This document shows positions 1 through 7,394 of a stretch of DNA of 12,574 nucleotides, piece by piece; within the stretch, counting starts at the first letter, position 1; every line of letters starts with the position of its first letter. Origin of the DNA: Thermoplasmata archaeon (GTDB lineage Archaea; Thermoplasmatota; Thermoplasmata; Thermoplasmatales; Thermoplasmataceae); NCBI GenBank assembly GCA_021833045.1, contig JAKBGP010000038.1, positions 1 to 12,574 on the forward strand. Reading direction: 5' to 3'. The notes under the pieces are model-generated. The model made no database searches and was not told the origin of the DNA. It saw only the letters and a list, made by a program, of their open reading frames with translations. Made by a program: the position numbers and the translations under genes.

Positions 1-452
1 CAAACATCAACTAGAACAACACTCCATGCTGAAAGGAATATATTTTGATGACCTATATAATACGGAATACCATAGGATGGATTCATCATCAGGAGCCAAA
101 TGTTTGCTGATGTCACCTGTGGAATGAATGAAGGAAGCAGGATAAGCGGGATTAAATAGGGTTTATTCAGTCTTTTTATAAGGGTAGCAAGAGGAATAGC
201 AAGTAAAACATCTATAACGGGAACTGCTAGGGTGTAAATGATCGTATTGTCCACGAGCTGGTCCAAGTGAGGGGTTTCAACCAATATAATATAATTCTTA
301 ATTCCAACAAAAGTTGCTACCTCCGCAAAATTAAAAGATTCAAAAGAAATTATTACGTTGTCGAAAATTGGATACAGGACAAAAATAAAAAAGTAGATGA
401 GAGCAGGCAAAGTAACAATTATTGCCTGCTTTCTAATCGAAGACTTTGACAT
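1..452 (-). CDS. Sugar-type ABC transporter permease, MalF-like (partial, runs off left edge)
   Basis: Membrane subunit of a carbohydrate-type ABC importer; about 150 N-terminal residues are present and the rest lies beyond the left edge. The translation is open throughout. It starts MSKSSIRKQ and continues into a first membrane segment (about residues 10-30, IIVTLPALIYFFIFVLYPIF). A periplasm-side stretch follows, then the conserved DNTIIYTL region opening a second hydrophobic block (about 75-100), and a third (LIPLILLPSFIPQ). After that comes the NPSYGI element that MalF/UgpA-type permeases carry before the next loop. The ATG lies one base after the TAA of the binding-protein gene, so the two are co-transcribed and probably translationally coupled; a weak AAGGAA lies upstream inside that gene. 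A MalG-like permease and an ATPase would be expected further left. The sugar cannot be told from sequence. Confidence 0.88.
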   Translation of the reverse strand, partial: MSKSSIRKQAIIVTLPALIYFFIFVLYPIFDNVIISFESFNFAEVATFVGIKNYIILVETPHLDQLVDNTIIYTLAVPVIDVLLAIPLATLIKRLNKPYLIPLILLPSFIPQVTSANIWLLMMNPSYGIPYYIGHQNIFLSAWSVVLVDV

Positions 453-453
453 G

Positions 454-1893
454 TTACAGGGTAATTCCTTGATTGTTTAATTCCTTTACCCATTCTGAGG
501 CAGCTGTACTTAAAGCTAGCTTTGCTGTAGTCTTTCCTTCAAGATATTTAAGAACCTGGTCGTTGAAATCTGGAATCAGAGTTGAAAACAGTGGGGAGGC
601 TTTTAGAAATACCTGAGAATATGTTTTATCTACCTTAATTTTGCTTGAATAGTTATTGATTTGTGAAAGCCAGGTGAAATTAGACAATTTTGATGCTGAA
701 GAGAGACCAGAATATGTAGAAGGAACGTAGGAGTAGTTCTTAATTCCCATTGAAAACTCGGAAGATGATGATGCAAACTGAAGGAATTTAAGGTCCAGTG
801 TAATGTTACTGCTGTAAGGATTTACCCCAAGGAATGTTGGAGAATATCCTGTGTAGCCGCCTGGAAGCAGAGATATTCCAAGATCATTTTTAACCAGTGA
901 AGACGAGTTCTCATATGTAGGTATAAAGCTTGACCATGCCAGACCCATAGCATAATCGCCGGTTCCAAAGAAGAGTTCCTGCTGGTCATAACCTATGGGT
1001 TGTGAGCTTACACTTGGTTCGTAACTAGTTAAATTCTTGTACATTGTTAGGGCCTGTATACCGTAACTGTTGTTAAATGAAGGCACTACTTTTCCATTTT
1101 GAAATCCGAAATATGTCCAGTAGTTAGGTGAGCTATTTGCTGGTATTCCTGTTGTGCTCTGTCCCTGACCATAGGGGTAAAACAGGTTGTAGAAAGTATC
1201 TATTATTGAGTGTGATGCACTGTCAGGAAACATGAGGGCATATTTATTGTTGGCTCCATTGAATTTAGTATGTGTGGAAACATAGCTTGACACGGCATTC
1301 AATGCTGTCCAGTTGCCCAGTTTAGAAGGTGTAATATTATAGTGATACTGATCATAGAATCCCTTTTCAAGTGTTGCGTTATTGAAAACTGTCTTGTTAT
1401 ACACGAGTATATAACCAACAACAGTATGAATTGGTATTCCTATAAAGTTATAACCATTTCCAGTTGCATTGGGTGCATAAGAACCTGATGCCAAATCACC
1501 TGATAGGAAATTTGCAGAGTTCAGATATTTCTGCCCAAGTGAACTGTTTAGATTATAGAGATACGGAGCCAGGGCTGGGGCCTGGGAGGCATAGTACATA
1601 AATATATTTGGAGGCGATGTTTTTCCCTGAAGAGCGGCAAGTGCAGTTGTTGTCATATCTGAATATCCAACGGAGTTAATCTGTACATTCACGTTTGGAT
1701 TTTTCTTCTCAAACTGTTGAGCCACAGCTTTCAAATATGATTCTGTCATACTTCCACTATCTACCATAACATTAATCGTTTGCTTTTTTGCGGGCTTATC
1801 AAAAAATAAAATACCCAATCCTGCAACAATTACTATAATCACCACAATTGCGGCAATCCACTTAACGGAGCTACCTTTTTTTGAGCTTTGCAT
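454..1893 (-). CDS. Extracellular solute-binding protein, family 1 (sugar ABC transporter), membrane-anchored
   Basis: Captures substrate outside the cell for the adjacent MalF-like permease. Of 479 residues, a short basic N-terminus (KKGSSVKW) leads into one hydrophobic segment (about 12-31). The ectodomain then starts with a typical family-1 fold: a strand INVMVDSGSM, then YLKAVAQQFEKKNPNVNVQI, a helix-strand pattern shared with MalE-like proteins. There is no cysteine anywhere, so no lipobox; the N-terminal segment probably stays as an uncleaved anchor or is cut by a signal peptidase. I count 14 N-X-S/T sequons in the ectodomain, consistent with dense N-glycosylation of an archaeal surface protein. 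It is the first gene of its operon, divergent from the thiolase gene, and has no strong Shine-Dalgarno site before the ATG. Ligand unknown; sugars or oligosaccharides are the usual class. Confidence 0.9.
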   Translation of the reverse strand: MQSSKKGSSVKWIAAIVVIIVIVAGLGILFFDKPAKKQTINVMVDSGSMTESYLKAVAQQFEKKNPNVNVQINSVGYSDMTTTALAALQGKTSPPNIFMYYASQAPALAPYLYNLNSSLGQKYLNSANFLSGDLASGSYAPNATGNGYNFIGIPIHTVVGYILVYNKTVFNNATLEKGFYDQYHYNITPSKLGNWTALNAVSSYVSTHTKFNGANNKYALMFPDSASHSIIDTFYNLFYPYGQGQSTTGIPANSSPNYWTYFGFQNGKVVPSFNNSYGIQALTMYKNLTSYEPSVSSQPIGYDQQELFFGTGDYAMGLAWSSFIPTYENSSSLVKNDLGISLLPGGYTGYSPTFLGVNPYSSNITLDLKFLQFASSSSEFSMGIKNYSYVPSTYSGLSSASKLSNFTWLSQINNYSSKIKVDKTYSQVFLKASPLFSTLIPDFNDQVLKYLEGKTTAKLALSTAASEWVKELNNQGITL

Positions 1894-1953
1894 TTTGACT
1901 CAAAGCCATATCTGGTTCAAAACTTAATCTTTTTCTATGTAGAATATTGTCTC

Positions 1954-1967
1954 AATTTATATAAATA
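1954..1967 (-). promoter_or_regulatory. Putative TATA box for the ABC transporter operon
   Basis: The AT-rich palindrome ATTTATATAAAT (1955-1966) gives TTTATATAA on the minus strand. It lies about 65 bases before the binding-protein ATG at 1893, implying a leader of roughly 40 bases. A second TATA-like stretch (ATATATAAAA, minus strand, about 1980-1989) lies just upstream. The assignment is by position and composition only. Confidence 0.4.
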
Positions 1968-2020
1968 TAATGCATTTTATATATAATTAATGAGTTTTGG
2001 AAGCTAATTAAATCAAACTA

Positions 2021-2036
2021 ACTTTTTAATATAAAG
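2021..2036 (+). promoter_or_regulatory. Putative TATA box for the thiolase-DUF35-thyX operon
   Basis: The stretch CTTTTTAATATAAAG sits about 30 bases before the ATG at 2061. The usual archaeal TATA-to-start distance of about 25 bases would place the transcript start within some 10 bases of the ATG, giving a nearly leaderless mRNA. This fits the lack of a Shine-Dalgarno sequence before this gene, whereas the next gene in the operon has GGAGG. Confidence 0.45.
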
Positions 2037-2060
2037 ATATCATAAAAGAACAGTGAAATT

Positions 2061-3323
2061 ATGAAAAATGGCGGAAGAGATGTATATATGGTTTCAGGAG
2101 GGGTGACAAAGTTTACTAAGTCTAACCCTGCAATGGATTTTAGATTGAGAACAAAGAAGGCCTTTGATTATGCCCTGAATGACATTGGAATCAGCGTGAA
2201 AGATATTGACGGCTCTGTAGCTTCATACTTCTCTGATCATTTTCAGAGACAATTAATGTCAGGAATTATGGCACAGGATTATCTTGCACTAACCCCCAAA
2301 CCAAGTAAAAGAGTTGAAGGGGGAGGTGCGACAGGTGGACTGGCGTTTCAAACTGGAGTGGAAGAAGTTGCCTCAGGAAGAATGGATGTATGTGCTGTTT
2401 ATGGGTTTGAAACAATGTCTCATGTGAATACATGGAAAGGGAATGAATTCATAGCACTTGCAAGCGATACAAACTTTGACTATCCGGTTGGAGGTTTTTA
2501 CACGGGTTATTATGCTATGATGGCCGTAAGACACATGCACGAGTTCGGGACAACAGTAGAACAGCTTGCAAAGGTATCTGTAAAGAATCATGGCAATGCA
2601 ATACACAATCCCTATTCACAAAGTCCAATGAAAATCACAGTTGAAGACGTGAGAAATTCTCAGATGGTATCATATCCGCTTACAAGACTCGACGTCTGTA
2701 CAATGTCAGATGGAGCGGCTGTTGCTATACTTGCATCGGAAGAAAAAGCATTCGAAATGTCTGACCATCCAGTTAAAATTACGGGTATTGGAACCGGAAC
2801 AGACACAATGCGTCTATCTGACAGACCAATGTTGAAGGTTCCGCTTCTGGCTAATGAGAAAGAATCAGATTATAAAAATCTAAAATATCCAGGTGTTCAC
2901 TCATTTAGAGCAGGAAGGTCTGCGGCAATAGAGGCTTATAAAAATGCAGGCATTACAGACCCACTGGAAGAGATCGATGTGGTAGAGTTACATGATGCGT
3001 ATACATCCTCAGAGATACAGACATACGAAGATCTTGGTTTGTGCAAATACGGAGAGGGAGGACATTTCGTGGAAGAAGGAAAAGCAGATATTAACGGGAA
3101 AGTTGCTGTAAATCCATCTGGTGGGTTGCTGGCTTCAGGGCATCCAGTGGGTGCAACTGGAATAATGCAATCTGTTTTCATGTTCTGGCAACTGCAACAT
3201 TCCATAAAGAAGCATTTCAAGGACGACGCGCTTCAGGTAAAGAATGCCAAGAGAGGACTTATCCACAGTCACGCTGGAACGGGTACTTATGTAACTGTAT
3301 CAATTATGGAGGCGGTAAAATGA
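2061..3323 (+). CDS. Thiolase-superfamily protein (SCP2/archaeal type) lacking the nucleophilic cysteine
   Basis: This 420-residue protein has a full-length thiolase fold close to SCP2-type and archaeal acetoacetyl-CoA thiolases. Visible landmarks are the N-terminal active-site loop VEGGGATGG (85-93), DGAAVAIL (217-224), VELHDAYTSSE (308-318) with TYEDLGLC, the NPSGGLLASGHPVGATG block (351-367) and the C-terminal HSHAGTG (402-408). In active thiolases the first loop reads like VExACASGG; the reactive Cys is Gly89 here. The C-terminal Cys position is His404, as in SCP2-type enzymes. The GHP histidine (His361) and HDA(Y) motif remain. The stop overlaps the start of a DUF35 gene, the usual partner of archaeal thiolases in the acetoacetyl-CoA thiolase/HMG-CoA synthase complex, but no HMG-CoA synthase gene is here. 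Cysteine loss argues against ordinary thiolysis. Acyl-CoA binding, or a retro-aldolase role like that of Ltp2, is possible but unproven. Confidence 0.85.
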   Translation: MKNGGRDVYMVSGGVTKFTKSNPAMDFRLRTKKAFDYALNDIGISVKDIDGSVASYFSDHFQRQLMSGIMAQDYLALTPKPSKRVEGGGATGGLAFQTGVEEVASGRMDVCAVYGFETMSHVNTWKGNEFIALASDTNFDYPVGGFYTGYYAMMAVRHMHEFGTTVEQLAKVSVKNHGNAIHNPYSQSPMKITVEDVRNSQMVSYPLTRLDVCTMSDGAAVAILASEEKAFEMSDHPVKITGIGTGTDTMRLSDRPMLKVPLLANEKESDYKNLKYPGVHSFRAGRSAAIEAYKNAGITDPLEEIDVVELHDAYTSSEIQTYEDLGLCKYGEGGHFVEEGKADINGKVAVNPSGGLLASGHPVGATGIMQSVFMFWQLQHSIKKHFKDDALQVKNAKRGLIHSHAGTGTYVTVSIMEAVK

Positions 3324-3811
3324 CCATAGATTATGATGCAAAAATGCCAGAAACTCAGAGTGGAACGGAGGTATACAACACTGATCCACTTATTGTAAAA
3401 TCCAGCTATGAAATAGATTACATCCACAGTTATGCACAGGATTCAGAATTCTTCAGGGCACTGGGAAAAAAGAAACTGATGGGTAGCAAATGCAAGAGCT
3501 GCGGATATGTATATGCAACACCAAGGGGACATTGCATGTTTTGTGGTTCAGAAACAGAGTGGCATGAATTACCAAATGAGGGTAGAATCCACACATTTAC
3601 AACTTGTTACTTTGGAAGTGAAAAGTTTCTTCCTGAAACTCCGTTTAACCTTATTATGGTGGAGTTTGAGGGTGTTGATTCTCTGTTCATGGCTAGACTG
3701 ATAGGAGCGTCTCAGGAAGATTTGAAAATAGGCATGAAAGTAAGAGCAAAATTCAAGAGAAATCTTACTTTTAGTCCTACAGATGTCTATTTTGTACCAA
3801 TGAAGGAATAG
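3320..3811 (+). CDS. DUF35 zinc-ribbon/OB-fold protein, partner of the thiolase-like protein
   Basis: A 163-residue member of the DUF35 (rubredoxin-like zinc ribbon plus OB fold) family. An N-terminal helical extension (about 1-50) precedes a four-cysteine zinc ribbon with Cys58, Cys61, Cys72 and Cys75 (CKSCG then CMFCG). The OB-fold part follows from about residue 80 (GRIHTFTTCYFGSE, FNLIMVEFEGVDSLFMARLIG, KIGMKVRAKFKR). In archaeal acetoacetyl-CoA thiolase/HMG-CoA synthase complexes DUF35 is a scaffold that helps hold CoA. In bacterial steroid degradation DUF35 domains pair with thiolase-like aldolases. Here the ATG overlaps the thiolase stop (ATGA), with GGAGG at 3308-3312, so the two subunits are very probably made together and form one complex. 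Confidence 0.88.
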   Translation: MTIDYDAKMPETQSGTEVYNTDPLIVKSSYEIDYIHSYAQDSEFFRALGKKKLMGSKCKSCGYVYATPRGHCMFCGSETEWHELPNEGRIHTFTTCYFGSEKFLPETPFNLIMVEFEGVDSLFMARLIGASQEDLKIGMKVRAKFKRNLTFSPTDVYFVPMKE

Positions 3812-3815
3812 AAAT

Positions 3816-5309
3816 ATGACTTCTGACAATTTTTTTTCTAATCAGGATAAAAGGGTTTTTATTTTAAAAATGGAAAATCAGGTAGATAGAGGGGCGCTAT
3901 TATCAAGGTATAGCAGGACATCATCGCTTGATATAAGGGAACTTTATAGAAAGGAATTTCAGGAAAATCCAGACAGAGGTAAGAAATTTTATGAGCGGGT
4001 ATTTCTGGAGTATGGCGATGAATCTGTAGCTGAATTAATATCGATTCAAATAGGCATACAGGGGATATCAAATATAGTAACAAAGTTAATCGAGGAATGC
4101 AGGGTTGGTTTATCCTATCTTGAAAAATCCTCAAGATATGTTAGCTATGAAAAAAAAGTAGATGGAAAATACCTATTTCTTGATTTTGAAAAGACTGGTA
4201 TTGCGAAAAAATTTGAAGATGAGTATAATTCCTTAATGGAAAAATTATTTGAATTCTATTCATATGGAATTCCAATAATTAAGGAGAATTTAAAAACAGA
4301 TTTTCCACTTTCGAGTTTCCAAACTGAAGGGGAAGATTCAGCTTCAAAGGCCTATGAAACTGCCGTTAGATCAAGAACACTGGATGACATGAGGGCAATC
4401 CTTCCTTCCAGCACCCTGACGAATATGGGCATATCCGGAAATATCAGGGCATTCATTCATCTAATCCAAAAACTGGATCAAAGCGGAATACCAGAAGCGA
4501 AGGAAATTTCTGATCTACTTTATGACGAACTCTTCAGCGAGTTTGAAAATTTAGTAAAGTCCGCTAGAGATCCCCGTTACACCAAAAATCATGAGCCCGG
4601 AATTGAACAGAAAGAAACTCAATCTCTTTCAAGTACAGATGGAAAGGGAATTAATTCGGTAGATGTAACCTTAACAGAATATAATAAAAAGCAAACATCA
4701 AATATAGGAAATATTTTGTGCTTCTCTAATCCCACTTACATTGGCCAGAATAAGAAAGACATAATAGACTTAATTGCCGATGAAAGAAGGAGCCGAAGAG
4801 ATAAATTACCAAGGGCGTTTGAGTTTATTAATCTGACATACAGGATCGTTATGAATTATGGCGCTTTCAGGGAGTTCCAGAGGCACAGATTTATGAGTAT
4901 ATTAAGGAAAGATATTACTCCCGAACATGGTTATTATATTCCAGAATATGTTTCCAATAATCCCGATCTTTCATCCAGAATGAAACAATTATTAGACGAT
5001 GTAGGAAAACTCTATATTCACATAAGGAAGGATTCTGGTGGAAAACTGGCACAATATGTGTTACCATATTGCACGAATTATGAGATACTTGTTAATACAA
5101 ATCTCAGGGAACTGGCATATTTCAGCGAATTAAGATCAACTCCCCAGTCACACCCAGATCTTAGGGAAACTGCAATTAAAATGGTTGGCACATTTCTGGA
5201 TCGGGAGCCAGAATTTAAGCCACTATTCAAATTCGTTGATTATGGTAAGTATCCACTGGGTAGATTTTTCCAGGAATACAGAAAAGAGGAAAAAATTAAA
5301 AAATTATGA
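3816..5309 (+). CDS. Tandem ThyX-like protein (two FAD-dependent thymidylate synthase domains)
   Basis: ThyX makes dTMP from dUMP using FAD and methylenetetrahydrofolate; the usual subunit is about 220-250 residues. This 497-residue protein is two ThyX-like copies in one chain. The first half (about 1-250) has GDESVAE (67-73; ThyX GHxSVxEH), GISNIV, then SYLEKSSRY (100-108), matching the SxNExSxRY end of the signature; the preceding RHR has degenerated to CRV. The second half (about 300-497) has YGAFREFQRHRFMS with RHR at 356-358, but the rest of the signature is lost (ILRKDIT). Both halves carry a downstream dUMP-region-like block (ILPSSTLTN...NIRAF and VLPYCTNYEI...NLRELAYF), and only the second ends with SHPDLRE (Arg450). 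The linker (about 255-300) is polar. The ATG lies 4 bases after the DUF35 stop, with AAGGAA upstream, so it is in the same operon. Synthase activity is inferred, not certain. Confidence 0.85.
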   Translation: MTSDNFFSNQDKRVFILKMENQVDRGALLSRYSRTSSLDIRELYRKEFQENPDRGKKFYERVFLEYGDESVAELISIQIGIQGISNIVTKLIEECRVGLSYLEKSSRYVSYEKKVDGKYLFLDFEKTGIAKKFEDEYNSLMEKLFEFYSYGIPIIKENLKTDFPLSSFQTEGEDSASKAYETAVRSRTLDDMRAILPSSTLTNMGISGNIRAFIHLIQKLDQSGIPEAKEISDLLYDELFSEFENLVKSARDPRYTKNHEPGIEQKETQSLSSTDGKGINSVDVTLTEYNKKQTSNIGNILCFSNPTYIGQNKKDIIDLIADERRSRRDKLPRAFEFINLTYRIVMNYGAFREFQRHRFMSILRKDITPEHGYYIPEYVSNNPDLSSRMKQLLDDVGKLYIHIRKDSGGKLAQYVLPYCTNYEILVNTNLRELAYFSELRSTPQSHPDLRETAIKMVGTFLDREPEFKPLFKFVDYGKYPLGRFFQEYRKEEKIKKL

Positions 5310-5350
5310 AATTGATTCAAAAAGTAATGTTTCCTGCTGAACATGGCTGT

Positions 5351-5389
5351 TGAAATTGATATCTGTCAATTTTATTTTCATTTTTACTA
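5351..5389 (+). terminator. Hairpin plus T-rich tract after the thyX-like gene
   Basis: AAATTGA (5353-5359), a six-base loop, then its exact reverse complement TCAATTT (5366-5372). A further G-T and T-A pair extend the stem outward. The right arm runs into the T-rich stretch TTTTATTTTCATTTTT. It lies 40-80 bases after the stop at 5309 and before the thermosome promoter. Archaeal termination mainly needs the T-tract, so the hairpin may only assist. Confidence 0.45.
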
Positions 5390-5456
5390 TTAAGAAATGT
5401 AACCAAGCTAAGGATAGTCGAATGGTTCAATTACGGAATTTTTATCGTAAAAATAT

Positions 5457-5474
5457 GCATAAAATTTATATTGA
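5457..5474 (+). promoter_or_regulatory. Putative BRE/TATA promoter of the thermosome gene
   Basis: GCATAAAATTTATATT: a purine/A-rich BRE-like part followed by TTTATATT at 5465-5472. A start about 25 bases downstream (near 5495) would leave a short leader of roughly 15-20 bases that just contains the GGAGG site. Upstream (5390-5456) I see no clear inverted repeat that could be a heat-shock operator. Confidence 0.45.
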
Positions 5475-5500
5475 AGAACAAATTTACCAAGTAGAAATAA

Positions 5501-5505
5501 GGAGG
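5501..5505 (+). promoter_or_regulatory. Strong Shine-Dalgarno site of the thermosome gene
   Basis: GGAGG seven bases before the ATG at 5513. It fixes the start codon and marks this as a leadered, strongly translated gene, unlike the nearby first-in-operon genes that lack such a site. Confidence 0.7.
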
Positions 5506-5512
5506 AAAAAAG

Positions 5513-7153
5513 ATGTTAAACGGACAAATGCCGATATTTATATTAAAGGAAGGTACAAGCAGGGATCAGGGTAAGAATGCACAGAAAAATAATATAGATG
5601 CAGCAAAAGCCATTGCCGAGGCTGTGAGGACAACTCTTGGACCGAAGGGAATGGACAAGATGCTTGTAGATTCGATTGGAGATATTATTATTTCCAATGA
5701 TGGGGCAACCATTCTGAAAGAAATGGATGTAGATCATCCTACAGCAAAGATGATAGTGGAAGTTGCAAAGTCACAGGATACAGCAGTTGGAGATGGAACC
5801 ACAACCTCAGTTGTACTTGCGGGCGAATTCCTCAAGCAGGCAGAGGAACTTCTTGAACAGGGAGTACATCCAACAGTTATTGCAAATGGATACAGACTGG
5901 CCGTAAATCAGGCAAAGAAGGAGCTGGACGCTATTGCAAAGGATGTAAAGGACGACAAATCTCTTGAACAGGTTGCAAGAACTGCACTTTCAGGTAAGAA
6001 CATAGGGCTGGGCGGAGACATGCTATATAAATTAATTGTAAAAGCAGTAAATGCTGTGGCTGAAGAAAAGAATCATAAATTCACAGTTGAACCATCCAGC
6101 ATAAAGATTGATAAGAAGAGCGGAGGAAGTGTAAACGAGACGGAACTAATTATGGGGCTTGTCATAGATAAGGAAAAAGTTCATTCCAAGATGCCTTCTG
6201 TAGTTAACGATGCAAAGATAGCACTTATTGACTCGGCACTGGAAATAAAGAAGACAGAAATAGAGGCAAAGGTCCAAATTTCAGATCCTTCTAAAATACA
6301 GGATTTTCTAGATCAGGAAGTTGACACATTCAAAGAAATGGTTTCCAAGATAAAAAAGAGCGGAGCAAATGTGGTTCTATGCCAGAAAGGTATAGATGAC
6401 ATTGCTCAGCACTATCTTGCGAAAGAAGGTATTTATGCAGTAAGAAGAGTCAAGAAGAGTGACATGGAAAAACTTGCAAAGGCGACCGGCGCAAAACTTG
6501 TTACAAATCTCGACGATCTTTCAGCATCATATCTTGGTTCAGCAAAGAAGGTAGAAGAGAAAAAGATAGGCGACGACAGAATGACATTTGTAACCGGATG
6601 CAGCAATCCAAAAGCAGTAAGTATACTTATCAGAGGGGGAACCGAACATGTTGTGTCTGAGATCGAAAGAGCACTTAATGACGCCATAAGAGTTGTTGCA
6701 ATTACAAAGGAAGACGGAAAAATACTTCCAGGTGGCGGAGCAGTGGAATCAGAACTTTCATTGAGAATAAGATCATATGCTGCCAGTGTTGGCGGAAGAG
6801 AGCAACTCGCTATAGATGCTTTTGCCAAGGCTCTTGAGGTTATACCTAGAACTCTGGCAGAAAATGCAGGTATGGATCCTATCAACACCCTTATACAGCT
6901 AAAGGCAGAGCATGAAAAGAAGAATATTAACACAGGAATTAACTTCTCTGATAACAAAGTCTCTGACATGTATGCAATTGGAGTATTCGATCCACTTAAA
7001 GTAAAAAGACATGCACTGGAAAGCGCAGTGGAAGTTGCTACTATGATATTGAGAATTGATGATGTCATAGCAAGCAAGAAGAGCGCGCCATCCCCCGGCG
7101 GCCAGGGAGGCATGGGTGGAATGGGCGGTATGGGCGGAATGCCACCATACTAA
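5513..7153 (+). CDS. thsA: Thermosome subunit (group II chaperonin)
   Basis: ATP-driven cytosolic folding chamber subunit of the TCP-1/Cpn60 group II family; 546 residues, the normal length. The N-terminus ([20 protein letters not shown]) and what follows closely match my recollection of Thermoplasma thermosome. Nucleotide-site motifs are in order: LGPKG (42-46), NDGATIL (62-68), GDGTTT (93-98), the catalytic-type Asp390 in ALNDAIRVV, and LPGGGAVE (405-412). The middle third is the apical domain with the helical-protrusion lid. The C-terminus ends in GGM repeats ([15 protein letters not shown]), the flexible tail of this family. The gene stands alone, with its own TATA-like element, a strong GGAGG site and a T-tract after the stop. 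A longer upstream reading frame is not needed. Whether it is the alpha or beta type, and so the thsA symbol, is not certain; a second subunit gene may lie elsewhere. Confidence 0.97.
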   Translation: MLNGQMPIFILKEGTSRDQGKNAQKNNIDAAKAIAEAVRTTLGPKGMDKMLVDSIGDIIISNDGATILKEMDVDHPTAKMIVEVAKSQDTAVGDGTTTSVVLAGEFLKQAEELLEQGVHPTVIANGYRLAVNQAKKELDAIAKDVKDDKSLEQVARTALSGKNIGLGGDMLYKLIVKAVNAVAEEKNHKFTVEPSSIKIDKKSGGSVNETELIMGLVIDKEKVHSKMPSVVNDAKIALIDSALEIKKTEIEAKVQISDPSKIQDFLDQEVDTFKEMVSKIKKSGANVVLCQKGIDDIAQHYLAKEGIYAVRRVKKSDMEKLAKATGAKLVTNLDDLSASYLGSAKKVEEKKIGDDRMTFVTGCSNPKAVSILIRGGTEHVVSEIERALNDAIRVVAITKEDGKILPGGGAVESELSLRIRSYAASVGGREQLAIDAFAKALEVIPRTLAENAGMDPINTLIQLKAEHEKKNINTGINFSDNKVSDMYAIGVFDPLKVKRHALESAVEVATMILRIDDVIASKKSAPSPGGQGGMGGMGGMGGMPPY

Positions 7154-7155
7154 GG

Positions 7156-7168
7156 CTTTTTATTTTTA
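7156..7168 (+). terminator. T-tract terminator after the thermosome gene
   Basis: CTTTTTATTTTT begins 3 bases after the stop codon. Archaeal RNA polymerase terminates at such T-runs, and the next gene has its own promoter 200 bases on. No stable hairpin precedes it. Confidence 0.5.
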
Positions 7169-7349
7169 AATTTCACCTATTAATATTTACACTCTTTTGT
7201 TCTCAGATTTAAAAAAAATTCTAACATTTTTACCGATCATAAATTTTACGAATTTAAACTCGTTTTGTCACTTATCCGTGACCCGCAATTTACAATAATT
7301 AAATTCAAAAGGTAATCAAAATCAGGCAGACTTAAGAAGTTAATATAAT

Positions 7350-7366
7350 GTAAAATATTATTTATC
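7350..7366 (+). promoter_or_regulatory. Putative promoter of the sucC-sucD-argF operon
   Basis: GTAAAATATTATTTATC lies 30-45 bases before the ATG at 7395. The expected start would fall within about 10 bases of the ATG, and no Shine-Dalgarno sequence precedes that ATG (CTTACGGTAAAAT). The remaining intergenic DNA (7169-7349) is AT-rich with no gene that I can support. Confidence 0.4.
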
Positions 7367-7394
7367 CTTTTATGTAATTGCCTTACGGTAAAAT

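Noticed and set aside
267..449. Plus-strand 60-codon open frame near the left edge
   Set aside because: It is antisense to the well-supported MalF-like permease, and its translation is low-complexity with no family resemblance.
1955..1966. Perfect palindrome ATTTATATAAAT as an operator between divergent genes
   Set aside because: AT-only palindromes are common in such DNA and this one is better explained as a TATA box.
2061..3323. Naming the thiolase-like gene as acetyl-CoA acetyltransferase of the mevalonate pathway
   Set aside because: The nucleophilic cysteine is absent and no HMG-CoA synthase gene is adjacent, so the specific name is not supported.
5308..5360. Direct repeat GAAATTGAT (5308-5316 and 5352-5360)
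   Set aside because: Nine AT-rich bases, partly inside the hairpin stem, with one copy overlapping the thyX-like stop; no third copy found.
5350..5574. Plus-strand 74-codon open frame between the thyX-like and thermosome genes
   Set aside because: It covers the hairpin, promoter and Shine-Dalgarno site of the thermosome gene and overlaps its N-terminus in another frame; the translation looks like translated AT-rich noncoding DNA.
6433..7113. Minus-strand 226-codon open frame inside the thermosome gene
   Set aside because: Long but a mirror of the thermosome coding frame; the Ser/Ala/Pro-rich translation reflects antisense of Gly/Glu/Ala codons and has no start signals.
7267..7282. Hairpin GTCAC-TTATCC-GTGAC in the thermosome-sucC gap
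   Set aside because: Only five base pairs, no T-tract after it and not near either transcript end; expected by chance in 240 bases.
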